Below are positions 1-8,017 of a DNA stretch of 38,185 bases, piece by piece. The notes beneath the pieces were generated by a model. The model saw nothing but the letters and a program-made list of their open reading frames with translations, made no database searches and was not told where the DNA came from. The translations under genes were made by a program, and so were the position numbers. The stretch lies in NCBI RefSeq assembly GCF_004564235.1, contig NZ_SOMN01000045.1, forward strand, positions 1 through 38,185, read 5' to 3'. The first letter of the stretch is position 1. The number at the start of each line of letters is the position of its first letter. This DNA is from Cohnella luojiensis. GTDB taxonomy: Bacteria > Bacillota > Bacilli > Paenibacillales > Paenibacillaceae.

Positions 1-82
1 GAAGTGTTGTTTTTGTTTGTATCCGTTTCCTAAACATATGCGATAGTTAACATGGCAAAAGCCACGCCCTATCCGAAGTTTT

Positions 83-634
83 CTAACTCACGACTGAAGT
101 CACGAGTTTGCGAAAACTGATCATCAAATACACGGCTACTCCCCACATAACCACCGCTGATACTTTGTTTAGATAAAGGGCAATCTTGCCTGTTTTATCC
201 TTGCTCCCTACAAACCGCCCTAATATGGCTAGCGAGAAGAACCAAATCCACGAAATCATAATGCAAGCGCATGTAAATGCTATTTTATCTAACCCTTGAT
301 ACTTCAATGAACTTGTTCCTATAACCCCGATTGTGTCTAAGATCGCGTGCGGGTTTAGGATCGAGATCATAATGGTATAACTGATGAGCTTACCGGTTTT
401 CTTGCTTCCCTCTTCTTGATTGGTATTACTCTCCGTTTTAGCTCTCCAGGTGATATAACCCATATAGATCAGAAAGAGAGATCCTAGAATGATTAATAAG
501 GTTTTCATCCAAACGAAGCTAAGCACGATAACCGAAACACCTAAAACCGCAAATAGAATGAGGAATGTATCGCAGATCGAAGCAGCTATCACTATCGGAA
601 GTACATTTAGAATCTTATTCCCAAAATATGACAT
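83..634 (-). CDS. LysE/ArgO-type amino-acid exporter, N-terminally truncated
   Basis: Hydrophobic 183-residue protein with about five membrane segments. The motif LNPHAILDTIGVIG near residue 95 and the CDTFLILFAVLGVS segment near residue 21 are typical of the LysE/ArgO exporter family, which moves basic or other amino acids out of the cell. Family members are usually about 200 residues and begin with a membrane helix ending in a PLG-Q-N-like motif. That helix is absent here, and none of the minus-strand frames upstream encodes it before stop codons appear. The ATG has no Shine-Dalgarno sequence. A TATAAT (minus strand, 641-646) lies only 6 bases upstream, so a leaderless message is possible, or the gene may be a 5'-truncated remnant. 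It is divergent from the protease locus. Confidence 0.72.
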   Translation of the reverse strand: MSYFGNKILNVLPIVIAASICDTFLILFAVLGVSVIVLSFVWMKTLLIILGSLFLIYMGYITWRAKTESNTNQEEGSKKTGKLISYTIMISILNPHAILDTIGVIGTSSLKYQGLDKIAFTCACIMISWIWFFSLAILGRFVGSKDKTGKIALYLNKVSAVVMWGVAVYLMISFRKLVTSVVS

Positions 635-691
635 AGTTCGATTATACTGCTTTGAAACCAGTTCAATAGACTGATTTTTTTAATAATTCAG

Positions 692-703
692 ATCATATAT
701 GAT
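692..703. promoter_or_regulatory. 12-bp perfect palindrome in the divergent intergenic region
   Basis: ATCATATATGAT is a perfect palindrome between the exporter gene (minus) and the protease locus (plus). It could be an operator or overlap a -10 region (TATGAT is inside it). The region is AT-rich, so chance is possible. Confidence 0.25.
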
Positions 704-795
704 GCTATGCATAACGTGAATTTTGTAAAAAACCTAACGTCGTACATCTTAGAAGGTGACGGAGGTGAAATGACAATCAACTGAGAAAGAAGTCA

Positions 796-840
796 ATGGC
801 TAGAAGAAAAATACTTTTATTAGAGGAAGTGAAGAAATGA
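796..840 (+). CDS. Possible 14-codon leader ORF overlapping the subtilase start
   Basis: An ATG at 796 opens a 14-residue reading frame (MARRKILLLEEVKK) whose TGA overlaps the subtilase ATG as ATGA. This is the geometry of translational coupling. There is only a weak GAAAGAAG upstream of it. A second, even shorter frame (ATG 769, four codons) sits behind a strong GGAGGTG just before it. Seen directly; a regulatory role is inference. Confidence 0.25.
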   Translation: MARRKILLLEEVKK

Positions 841-3800
841 ATAGACACCAACGAAAGTTTTTATTTATCAGCTTTTCTCTATTTTTGACATTTAGTGCAG
901 TCTCGCCGGCATTTGCAACGCAAGATCCCTCGGCTAACCCGAGAAAAAGTCAATGGACCGCAGAACAGACACCACAAGACGACATGATTACCGTTGAGCC
1001 GAATGAGACAGGAGATAGCACTGAACAGATTCCAACCATTCAACCTGAGAACAAGCAGGAATACGCCCCGGACCGGATTATTGTGAAATACAAAACCACT
1101 ACCGCGTCTGCCTCCACATTTGCTAGTCCTTTATCGACACAGGTGGTAAGCGTTCGCAAGCTTAATAGCATTGGTGCTGAGGTTCTGAATCTATCAGCTG
1201 GCGCAGATATTAATAGCGTAATAGAAGAGCTGAAGAAGGATCCTAATGTTCTATATGCAGAGCCCGATTATAAGTTTTATATTGCGAATATTGAGCAGCC
1301 AACCGGCTTGAACCAAGCCATTGATACCTATTTAGCGGTAGCTGCTCCTGAACTCCCTAATGATCCGCTATTCCACGAACAATGGGGACTTCATAATACT
1401 GGACAAATACTTAACGGCGGAGAAGTTCCTGGCGGTACGCCCGATATAGACATCGATGCTCCTGAAGCTTGGGAAATCACCCAAGGTAGCAGCGACGTTG
1501 TCGTGGCCGTTATAGCTTCTGGCGTCAAGACCGATATTCCGGAATTAAAATATAATATTTGGGAGAATCCAGGCGAAGTGCCAGGTGACCAAATTGACAA
1601 CGACGGTAATGGACTTGTCGACGATACGAACGGATGGGATTTCTTTTATGATGACAATTCACTATTCGATTTGAATGACGGGATAGCAGATTTTTTCGGC
1701 ACTTATATGGCTGGTCTTATTGCCTCCTCTATGAATAACAATGAAGGCATTGCCGGCGTTGCTCCGAATGTTAAGATCATGCCGCTCAAGGTTTCCTCTA
1801 ATGCAGGGGGACATTTTTCGGATCTTATTGATGCGATTCATTATGCTGAGAGTAAAGGTGTCAAAATTGCCAACCTTGGAATCGCGACTGACATATACAG
1901 TAAAGCTTTAGAAGATGCGATCGGCAGCTCCCAAATGCTGTTCGTTGTCCCAGCTGGAGAAGCCCCATCTTCGATGAATATCGATATTCAACGCTTATAT
2001 CCTGCTTCCTTCGCCAGCCCTAACATTCTTACAGTTACAGGCGTAAATATTCTTGGCGAGTTAGCCCTTCAAGCTTCATTTGGTCAAGCATCGGTCGATG
2101 TGGCTGCTCCTTCGGAATTAATTCTTACGACCGCTCCTGATGTCAATATAGGCTACGCAGCGGAAATCGATAACGGTACGTACAAAGCCATTTATCACGG
2201 GATAGGCTTCGAGGAGATCCCTGTTTACCCAGAAGAATTCGCTGGGCAGCAGCAGGATATGTTCAACAGAGCAATGGATTTTCTAAAACCGGACAATGGG
2301 GACACGCCTAGCGTGCTGCTCGTACAAGACAATAAAGGTTTAAGCGGAGGAATCATCATTCCATTCGAAGAGGATTATAAGGATCCTACCTTGAAGATTT
2401 ATGAAGACCTGTTAATGAATGCGGGATACACCTATGATGTCGAGACCGTACAGGATGAGACGCAGGACGGCCCTTCATTCGACAAATTGAAGGAATACGA
2501 CATTGTCGTTTGGTTCACAGGGACTACGGGAACATTCAATGACGAAATTAAGCTTATTACGGACAATGATCAAGCGAACTTGACGAATTACCTTAACGGC
2601 GGCGGTCATCTGATGCTAACGGGTCAAGATGCGATCGACCATCTCTCTGATTCTGCATTCGTTCGAGATGTGCTGCACTTAGTCTTGGTTGGACAAGGCG
2701 GGGTGTTCGAAAGTACAACAGGTGTACCTGGTAGTATTTATGCAGACCAGTTCTATAAGTTATATGATTTTGCTTTGTTTTACGACATTGTATTGAGCAA
2801 TGATCCTTCAATTACGAAAATCAATCTAAAAAACAAAGCAGGCCTATATTCGTTCAGACAAGGAACATCTTACGCATCCTCGTATGCTGCAGGCGTTGCA
2901 GCTCTAGTGCTAAGTCAGAATCCATACATGAGCTCCGTAGACATAAAGCAAAGAGTAACGAATAGCGGTAAAGCTCTCAGTTCATTGACGCGCACGACTG
3001 CCAGCGGAAGAATGATTAGCGCACATCGTGCGCTCTGGGACAAGGATATCCCGGGTACCCCTCTGCGTGATTCAGCAGTAAGCAACACGCTGGACGCAGC
3101 TTCAAATCCAGACCATGTCTACTCCATCGAGCTTCATACCGGAGAGAACGTCAATCTCTCCTTGACCGGTGACGCTGGTACTGACTTTGATCTGATCCTA
3201 TACTCGCCGGCTGCAACAACGATATCGAAAAAGGAAAATGCTCTGGTTTTCTCTGAGAATCCTAATACTTCAAATGAATCTATCATTTATACCGCAACCG
3301 AAACTGGCACCTATTATATCAATGTCTATGCCTATGAAGGAGCCGGTAAGTATACATTAAGCGTGAATTCAGGAAATCAATCGGGCCTGTTTGAAGACGT
3401 CAATGAGTCTCTTCTATTCGAAGGCTCTTGGTCCTCCCTTTCCAAGTCTGCTTACTCTGGTGGAGCCTTAAAGCAAATTGATGCCCAAGGCAGCGTTGAA
3501 TTTGGCTTTAGAGGAAACGTCATTGAATGGATCGGCTCTAAGAACGACAGCCAAGGTATTGCTAACGTGTATATTGACGGTTTAATAGTTGCTTCTCCTT
3601 CTTTGTTCAGCAAATCTTCTGTGACAAAGCAATCTATCTTCAAGAAGTCTTTACCGAATGGCCATCATTCCATCCGCATTGAATGGACGGGTCAGCGTGA
3701 TCCTTTATCCAAAAAACCAAAGGCTGCCATTAACGTGGATGCATTTATCGTAACGAACTTAATTTCGTCGCTTCACCCTTCTACTGTCTTTAAAGGTCCA

Positions 3801-4145
3801 TGGGGTACAAACTACGGTCTGAAATTCACCGACGGTATTCAAAGGTTTACTACAACTCCGGACAGCTCGGTAGAGTTCACATTTACGGGTACTCGAGTAA
3901 CACTCTGGTCTAATATCGGGAAGAACCGCGGCAAAGCAAATATTTATATCGATGATAAACTCGTTACTGATGTACCCATTGATATGTATAGCGAAAAAAT
4001 TCAATACCAGGTGCCGGTATTCACATCTGGTGATCTTCCAAATGGAACTCATAAAATTAAAATTGTTCACGCGGGACAGAAAAATGAACGTTCTACCAAC
4101 AGTGTGATCACCATCGATGCCCTCGATGTATTGAACTTGAGCTAG
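837..4145 (+). CDS. Secreted subtilisin-fold pseudoprotease with PPC and two C-terminal beta-sandwich repeats
   Basis: A 1102-residue exported protein with a signal peptide (about 1-27) and an I9-like propeptide region (about 78-150). The subtilase (S8) domain runs from about 178 to 720. It is interrupted between about 425 and 655 by an insert resembling a class I amidotransferase-like alpha/beta fold (VLLVQDN, YDIVVWFTG, GGGHLMLTGQD). A PPC domain follows (about 757-850), then two related jelly-roll-like repeats starting FEGSW (about 861) and FKGPW (about 985). The active site is dismantled. The Asp position reads VIASGV (Ala227), the HGTHVAG position reads FGTYMAG (Phe287 at the catalytic His) and the oxyanion Asn position is Glu375 (PAGEAP). 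Only Ser678 (GTSYASS) survives. The frame is open throughout and surrounding motifs (VNPGE-like, GIAGVAPNVKIMPLK) are well kept, so this looks like a maintained non-enzyme rather than a dying gene. It is followed directly by an intact protease gene. GAGGAAGTG precedes the ATG. Confidence 0.9.
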   Translation: MNRHQRKFLFISFSLFLTFSAVSPAFATQDPSANPRKSQWTAEQTPQDDMITVEPNETGDSTEQIPTIQPENKQEYAPDRIIVKYKTTTASASTFASPLSTQVVSVRKLNSIGAEVLNLSAGADINSVIEELKKDPNVLYAEPDYKFYIANIEQPTGLNQAIDTYLAVAAPELPNDPLFHEQWGLHNTGQILNGGEVPGGTPDIDIDAPEAWEITQGSSDVVVAVIASGVKTDIPELKYNIWENPGEVPGDQIDNDGNGLVDDTNGWDFFYDDNSLFDLNDGIADFFGTYMAGLIASSMNNNEGIAGVAPNVKIMPLKVSSNAGGHFSDLIDAIHYAESKGVKIANLGIATDIYSKALEDAIGSSQMLFVVPAGEAPSSMNIDIQRLYPASFASPNILTVTGVNILGELALQASFGQASVDVAAPSELILTTAPDVNIGYAAEIDNGTYKAIYHGIGFEEIPVYPEEFAGQQQDMFNRAMDFLKPDNGDTPSVLLVQDNKGLSGGIIIPFEEDYKDPTLKIYEDLLMNAGYTYDVETVQDETQDGPSFDKLKEYDIVVWFTGTTGTFNDEIKLITDNDQANLTNYLNGGGHLMLTGQDAIDHLSDSAFVRDVLHLVLVGQGGVFESTTGVPGSIYADQFYKLYDFALFYDIVLSNDPSITKINLKNKAGLYSFRQGTSYASSYAAGVAALVLSQNPYMSSVDIKQRVTNSGKALSSLTRTTASGRMISAHRALWDKDIPGTPLRDSAVSNTLDAASNPDHVYSIELHTGENVNLSLTGDAGTDFDLILYSPAATTISKKENALVFSENPNTSNESIIYTATETGTYYINVYAYEGAGKYTLSVNSGNQSGLFEDVNESLLFEGSWSSLSKSAYSGGALKQIDAQGSVEFGFRGNVIEWIGSKNDSQGIANVYIDGLIVASPSLFSKSSVTKQSIFKKSLPNGHHSIRIEWTGQRDPLSKKPKAAINVDAFIVTNLISSLHPSTVFKGPWGTNYGLKFTDGIQRFTTTPDSSVEFTFTGTRVTLWSNIGKNRGKANIYIDDKLVTDVPIDMYSEKIQYQVPVFTSGDLPNGTHKIKIVHAGQKNERSTNSVITIDALDVLNLS

Positions 4146-4146
4146 A

Positions 4147-4194
4147 ATGCGCATTTGTTACTATTATGTTGTGAAATGGGGAATCCGAACTTGA
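4147..4194 (+). CDS. Possible 15-codon leader ORF overlapping a TTG start of the second protease
   Basis: The ATG at 4147, 2 bases after the upstream stop codon, opens 15 codons ending in TGA at 4192-4194. The stop overlaps the TTG at 4191, which is the best-placed start for the next signal peptide. This mirrors the arrangement before the first subtilase. No clear ribosome binding site is seen, and it could be coincidence. Confidence 0.18.
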   Translation: MRICYYYVVKWGIRT

Positions 4195-7136
4195 AAAAAT
4201 CGCTTCTCAATAAATCGATATCACTCTTTACGGCCGTTGTTCTCTTGGGCAGTCTTTTATCGCAAAGCATCAGCGCAGCCGACTCACCTTCACAAGCATC
4301 TTCTTCTCCAATTGATAAAGCTAAGCTGCATAGTCTTATTCGTGAGTCTATCTTGCAAAGCTCCCCGGATAATTTTGAATTAGCTGCCAATAATGATGAA
4401 ACATTAATAGCCGAAGATATTAACACCTCTTCCGCGGAAGATATTAACGTTATTATTCAGTTGAGCAAACAACCTGCTGCCGTCGGACGATATGCTGCCA
4501 AACTCGGAGACCTCGCGCTAGCCGCAGAGGCTACGGAGCAGATCGTGCAAACCGAGCAGACCTCCTTTTTGAGCAATGCCAAGGCGAAAGGCATCCCTTT
4601 TAAAGTAAATTATCAATACGTTACCGTCCTTAACGGAATGGAGCTTACCGTTAGGGCGAATCAAATTCCAGAGCTCGCCAAAATTCCTGGTGTTAAAGCA
4701 ATTCATAAAAACTTAATCTATCATCCTATTGAAGAATCCGATTCCAGTGCGGCAGGAGTAAGCAATCCGATTTATGACAAAATCCCGCTTGAGCAAATCG
4801 GAGTCGACAAAGCGTGGGATATGGGTCTTACAGGGGAAGGAATGAAGGTGGGCGTACTTGATACAGGGGCCGATTATTTTCACCCTGACTTGAAGGATGC
4901 CTATGCTGGAGGATATGATTCTTTCAATCAAGATGAAGATCCTTATGAGGATACACCGGATCTCCTTAATAGTTATCCTGGCTCCGAGCATGGAACGCAT
5001 GTGGCAGGAACGATCGTCGGTAGATTCTCAAATACCTCTTCCGTTAATGTTCAAAAGGGTGTAGCTTATGATGCTGAACTTTATGTGTATAAGGTGCTCG
5101 GCCGTCACCAATGGGACACAGGCGGATTTTACGGAACCTCGGCCACTATCATTGACGGTATTGAGCATGCGGTAAAGGATGGCATGGACGTTATCAATCT
5201 TTCACTAGGAAACAGCGTCGAAAAGGATCCCAACTCACCTGATTCCATCGCGCTTAACAATGCCGTGCTAGTAGGAGTAGTTGCGGTTGTAGCGAATGGA
5301 AATGAGGGCAGCTCAGGTCCCTACTACTATTCGATTGGCTCTCCGGCTTCCTCGCAGCTTGTCATTTCCGTAGCTGCGGCTACGAGTACGGACAAACGGT
5401 ACTCTGCTACTGTAAAAGGCTCAGTTGCCTCTACAACCTACGAATCTAGGCTGGATCTCATAAGCTGGACAACTGACCAAGAAGCGTTCAGCTCCATACT
5501 AGGCACAGAACCATTAGATGCTGTGTTCGTAGGATTAGGCAAGCAGGAGGATTATGCGGGAATGGATGCCGCATATCTAGCTGATAAGGTTGTTTTTATA
5601 TCTCGCGGTGAAATAACATTCGTAGATAAAATCAAGATCGCTGCCGAGCATGGGGCAAAGGCTGCCATTATTTTTAACGGAAACAGCATACAAAATAACG
5701 ACGGGACAATCGTTCCCGACCTTTCCGATACGATTCTTGGACGAAATGGTCCGATCGGACCTATTGCATATCTTGGTGACGGATACCATTATATCCCGGC
5801 GTTTGATATGCCGGGCGAACAAGGACGAGCTTTAGCGCGAGAACTGATCAACCATCCCGATCAGACGCTGCAGTTCACTTTTCATAATGACTTTGAGTTA
5901 TCTACCATTGCAGGTGATCGTATTGCCGATTTCAGCTCAAGGGGACCAAATTCGGACGGCAATTACAGCATCAAGCCGGATGTGAGCGCTCCAGGCGTTA
6001 ACATCTTCTCCACCCTTCCGGCTTACGGCAAAGATCAACCGAACGTCAGCTATAAAGAAGCTTATGGACGGCTTAGCGGAACAAGTATGGCAGCTCCGCA
6101 TGTCGCCGGACTTGCATTGCTGTTGAAACAACAGCATCGTGACTGGTCCCCAACAGACATTCGCGCGGCATTGGCCAATACAGCAGATGTAATCAATAAC
6201 GAGAGCAACATCCAATATGATGTTTATTCTCAGGGAGCAGGGCGCGTGAACATTGCCAATGCCATCGAAACGCCTGCGATTGTGCAATCTTTAGATGAAA
6301 TCACCATTTATGATGAGCATATGAAGCCGACAACGATTCCTAGCGAGGCGAGCAGCGTCAGCTTCGGAATGCTAGATCCCGACTCCAATTTAACGGCGGA
6401 TAAGCTTCTGCAGCTTAAGAACATGTCAAAGAAAAAGACAACTTATAAAGCAAAGATAGTCATGCATCCGCGAGTCACTTCCGATCCTAATGACCCGATT
6501 GCAACTCCGGATGTTATGGATATCGAGATGTCGTTGAAAGGACTTCAAGGAAGAAGCTCCGATCAAATAACTGTGGCTCCTCACGGAAAGTTCGAGTTTT
6601 TATTAACTGCTAAAGCCACTACAAAAACGAAACACGGGGTCTATGAAGGTGAAGTATTACTGGAAAGCTCAGGATTCCCATCCTTGCATCTACCGTTTGT
6701 CATCCATGTGGGCGATGACTCCGGAGATAATGAATTTGCTATTCAAAATATGAGCCTGACCAATCCAACCGTCACAGAAGATTCTCCAATCGATATATCG
6801 GCTACGCTTGCCTCTGAGGACATTGTTTATCTTGTAGCTGCTATCTTTGACTTGAACGATGAATTAGTAGGAATAATAGGCGAGATCTATGACTTTGACG
6901 AAGAAAAATATATCATGAATCCGCTTCCTGCTGGCGAAATTATATTTCCTGATTTTAACGGCAGCTACACCCTTAATTATTTTTCCGAAGACTGGACAAT
7001 CGTAAATGCCAAGCTTTCGAAGGGCATGTACAAATTGGCTATTATCGGATATACGGATGAATTTGAAGAAGGAGATATATCTGTCGCATTTAAATCTGTA
7101 TATGCTGAAGACGAGCCGAATGCTCCGCATAAATGA
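4176..7136 (+). CDS. Vpr-like S8 serine protease with PA domain, secreted
   Basis: A secreted, apparently active subtilase of about 986 residues. All catalytic elements are visible (numbered from the ATG at 4176): Asp229 in LDTGAD, His272 in EHGTHVAGT, oxyanion Asn376 in ANGNEG and Ser637 in GTSMAAPHVAG. A protease-associated (PA) domain is inserted before the Ser, about residues 420-560 (KVVFISRG, GAKAAIIFNG), as in B. subtilis Vpr. A C-terminal beta-sandwich region follows. The start is uncertain. ATG 4176 lacks a clear ribosome binding site. TTG 4191 gives the tidiest signal peptide (KKSLLNKSISLFTAVV) with GGGG 9 bases upstream. TTG 4155 is also in frame. Only 9 bases separate the stop codon of the pseudoprotease from the first possible start here, with no terminator between, so the two are almost certainly cotranscribed. 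The C-terminus may be cut short by a frameshift (see 7137-7222). Confidence 0.9.
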   Translation: MGNPNLKKSLLNKSISLFTAVVLLGSLLSQSISAADSPSQASSSPIDKAKLHSLIRESILQSSPDNFELAANNDETLIAEDINTSSAEDINVIIQLSKQPAAVGRYAAKLGDLALAAEATEQIVQTEQTSFLSNAKAKGIPFKVNYQYVTVLNGMELTVRANQIPELAKIPGVKAIHKNLIYHPIEESDSSAAGVSNPIYDKIPLEQIGVDKAWDMGLTGEGMKVGVLDTGADYFHPDLKDAYAGGYDSFNQDEDPYEDTPDLLNSYPGSEHGTHVAGTIVGRFSNTSSVNVQKGVAYDAELYVYKVLGRHQWDTGGFYGTSATIIDGIEHAVKDGMDVINLSLGNSVEKDPNSPDSIALNNAVLVGVVAVVANGNEGSSGPYYYSIGSPASSQLVISVAAATSTDKRYSATVKGSVASTTYESRLDLISWTTDQEAFSSILGTEPLDAVFVGLGKQEDYAGMDAAYLADKVVFISRGEITFVDKIKIAAEHGAKAAIIFNGNSIQNNDGTIVPDLSDTILGRNGPIGPIAYLGDGYHYIPAFDMPGEQGRALARELINHPDQTLQFTFHNDFELSTIAGDRIADFSSRGPNSDGNYSIKPDVSAPGVNIFSTLPAYGKDQPNVSYKEAYGRLSGTSMAAPHVAGLALLLKQQHRDWSPTDIRAALANTADVINNESNIQYDVYSQGAGRVNIANAIETPAIVQSLDEITIYDEHMKPTTIPSEASSVSFGMLDPDSNLTADKLLQLKNMSKKKTTYKAKIVMHPRVTSDPNDPIATPDVMDIEMSLKGLQGRSSDQITVAPHGKFEFLLTAKATTKTKHGVYEGEVLLESSGFPSLHLPFVIHVGDDSGDNEFAIQNMSLTNPTVTEDSPIDISATLASEDIVYLVAAIFDLNDELVGIIGEIYDFDEEKYIMNPLPAGEIIFPDFNGSYTLNYFSEDWTIVNAKLSKGMYKLAIIGYTDEFEEGDISVAFKSVYAEDEPNAPHK

Positions 7137-7222
7137 AAACGACGGTAACGGTGGCGGTGGTGTAGCGGTAACATCTCAGACAGTAATCTGCTCAAAGCAG
7201 CCAAGCTAATTGAATTAAAGAA
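7137..7222 (+). pseudogene. Frameshifted remnant of a Gly-rich C-terminal tail of the Vpr-like protease
   Basis: Just past the stop, the +1 frame encodes NENDGNGGGGVAVTSQ, a typical Gly-rich linker. From 7176 the original frame resumes with SDSNLLKAAKLIELKNEQ before running into the terminator. Removing one A in the AAA run at 7131-7133 and adding one base near 7175 would join these into one tail. Seen in the sequence; that homologues carry such a tail is inference. Confidence 0.35.
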
Positions 7223-7227
7223 TGAAC

Positions 7228-7272
7228 AAAAGCCCTTTGCAGTCGGTAAAGTACCGATTGCAAGGGGCTTTT
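7228..7272 (+). terminator. Rho-independent terminator of the protease operon, possibly bidirectional
   Basis: A 21-bp stem (AAAAGCCC.TTGCA.TCGGTA paired with its complement, two G-T/A-C type mismatches) with a 3-base loop AAG ends in CTTTTCTT. The A-run on its left side allows function on the minus strand for the convergent SRPBCC gene. Confidence 0.9.
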
Positions 7273-7341
7273 CTTAAGATTACTAATGTGTTGGTATGCC
7301 CTTGTCCTCTTCGATTTACCTCAGGAGTCTCTTGAATTTTA

Positions 7342-7776
7342 TTAGTTTTCAAGTATGCTCTTTATTTTCATTAGATCCTTTTTATTTGCTTTTTTCATCA
7401 TGAATGACATAAATGGACTGAATACCTTTGAAAATCCAGAGGGTTCTCCTCTATTTCTTAAAACCATTTGAGTTTTGTTATTGTTTATTGCTTTCCATGA
7501 ATATGTTGTCTCCATTGGAAATGGTCCATCCACAGTTCTCATTACAAGTTTCTGGCCGGGAATAAATTCAATAATCTCGTAGACATATGAGAGTTCTTTA
7601 CCTAAAAAACGTGCTTTAAATGCAATTCGAGATCCAATACTTAAAGGTTTCTGTGTTTGCCAATCTGAAGAAATAATATTCACATACCAATAAGGTGCGT
7701 TGTCAGGATCTGCAGCATAACTTGAAACAGATACTATTGGTTGATTAATATTTATTTCAGTTACTACATCGACCAT
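7342..7776 (-). CDS. SRPBCC family protein (START/Bet v1-like fold)
   Basis: A 144-residue protein with the pattern of the SRPBCC/polyketide-cyclase-like family: an N-terminal strand (VVTEININQPI), a central FKARFLGKELSYVYEIIEF and GPFPMETTYSW, and a C-terminal helix (SFMMKKANKKDLMKIKSIL). Members bind hydrophobic ligands; the substrate is unknown here. GGAGGG lies 7 bases before the ATG. The gene stands alone, with the hairpin-rich element 7846-7982 in its upstream region and the bidirectional terminator 7228-7272 downstream. Confidence 0.82.
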   Translation of the reverse strand: MVDVVTEININQPIVSVSSYAADPDNAPYWYVNIISSDWQTQKPLSIGSRIAFKARFLGKELSYVYEIIEFIPGQKLVMRTVDGPFPMETTYSWKAINNNKTQMVLRNRGEPSGFSKVFSPFMSFMMKKANKKDLMKIKSILEN

Positions 7777-7845
7777 TCTTTTCCCTCCGATTTATCTATT
7801 GTAATAGGAACCTGATCTGCTACAGTGGTTTCCGATAACGTTTCC

Positions 7846-7982
7846 GTGTTCACGACGTCCCACCACCTTAAGGTTCCGAAGGAACCAGCCGCGATGCGGT
7901 TAGGGTGCGGATGTGTCGCCTGAGTCCACTTCTTCGAAATACCTCTGGCGACCGAGGGGCGTATGCCCCGATGCGTGAACAC
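7846..7982. repeat. Hairpin-rich element bounded by 9-bp inverted repeats (RNA or MITE-like)
   Basis: The outer inverted repeats GTGTTCACG (7846-7854) and CGTGAACAC (7974-7982) enclose four more: GGTTCC-GAA-GGAACC (7872-7886), CCGC-GAT-GCGG (7889-7899), GTCGCC (7915-7920) with GGCGAC (7947-7952), and GGGGC-GTAT-GCCCC (7956-7969). The stems nest or lie in series without conflict, giving a multi-branched fold on either strand. On the minus strand it would be a 5' leader about 70 bases before the SRPBCC gene. It is more GC-rich than the AT-rich genes on both sides. The open minus-strand frame across it gives an unconvincing protein. Function unknown. Confidence 0.55.
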
Positions 7983-8017
7983 ATTGTTATAAGATGTCCC
8001 CGACTTCGAAGCGTTCC

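Noticed and set aside
4142..4426. Minus-strand open frame over the second protease's signal peptide
   Set aside because: Antisense to a clear coding region, with no ribosome binding site.
7764..7982. 72-codon minus-strand open frame across the hairpin-rich element
   Set aside because: It overlaps the SRPBCC start and runs through all the inverted repeats; the composition looks like read-through of structured sequence and not a protein.
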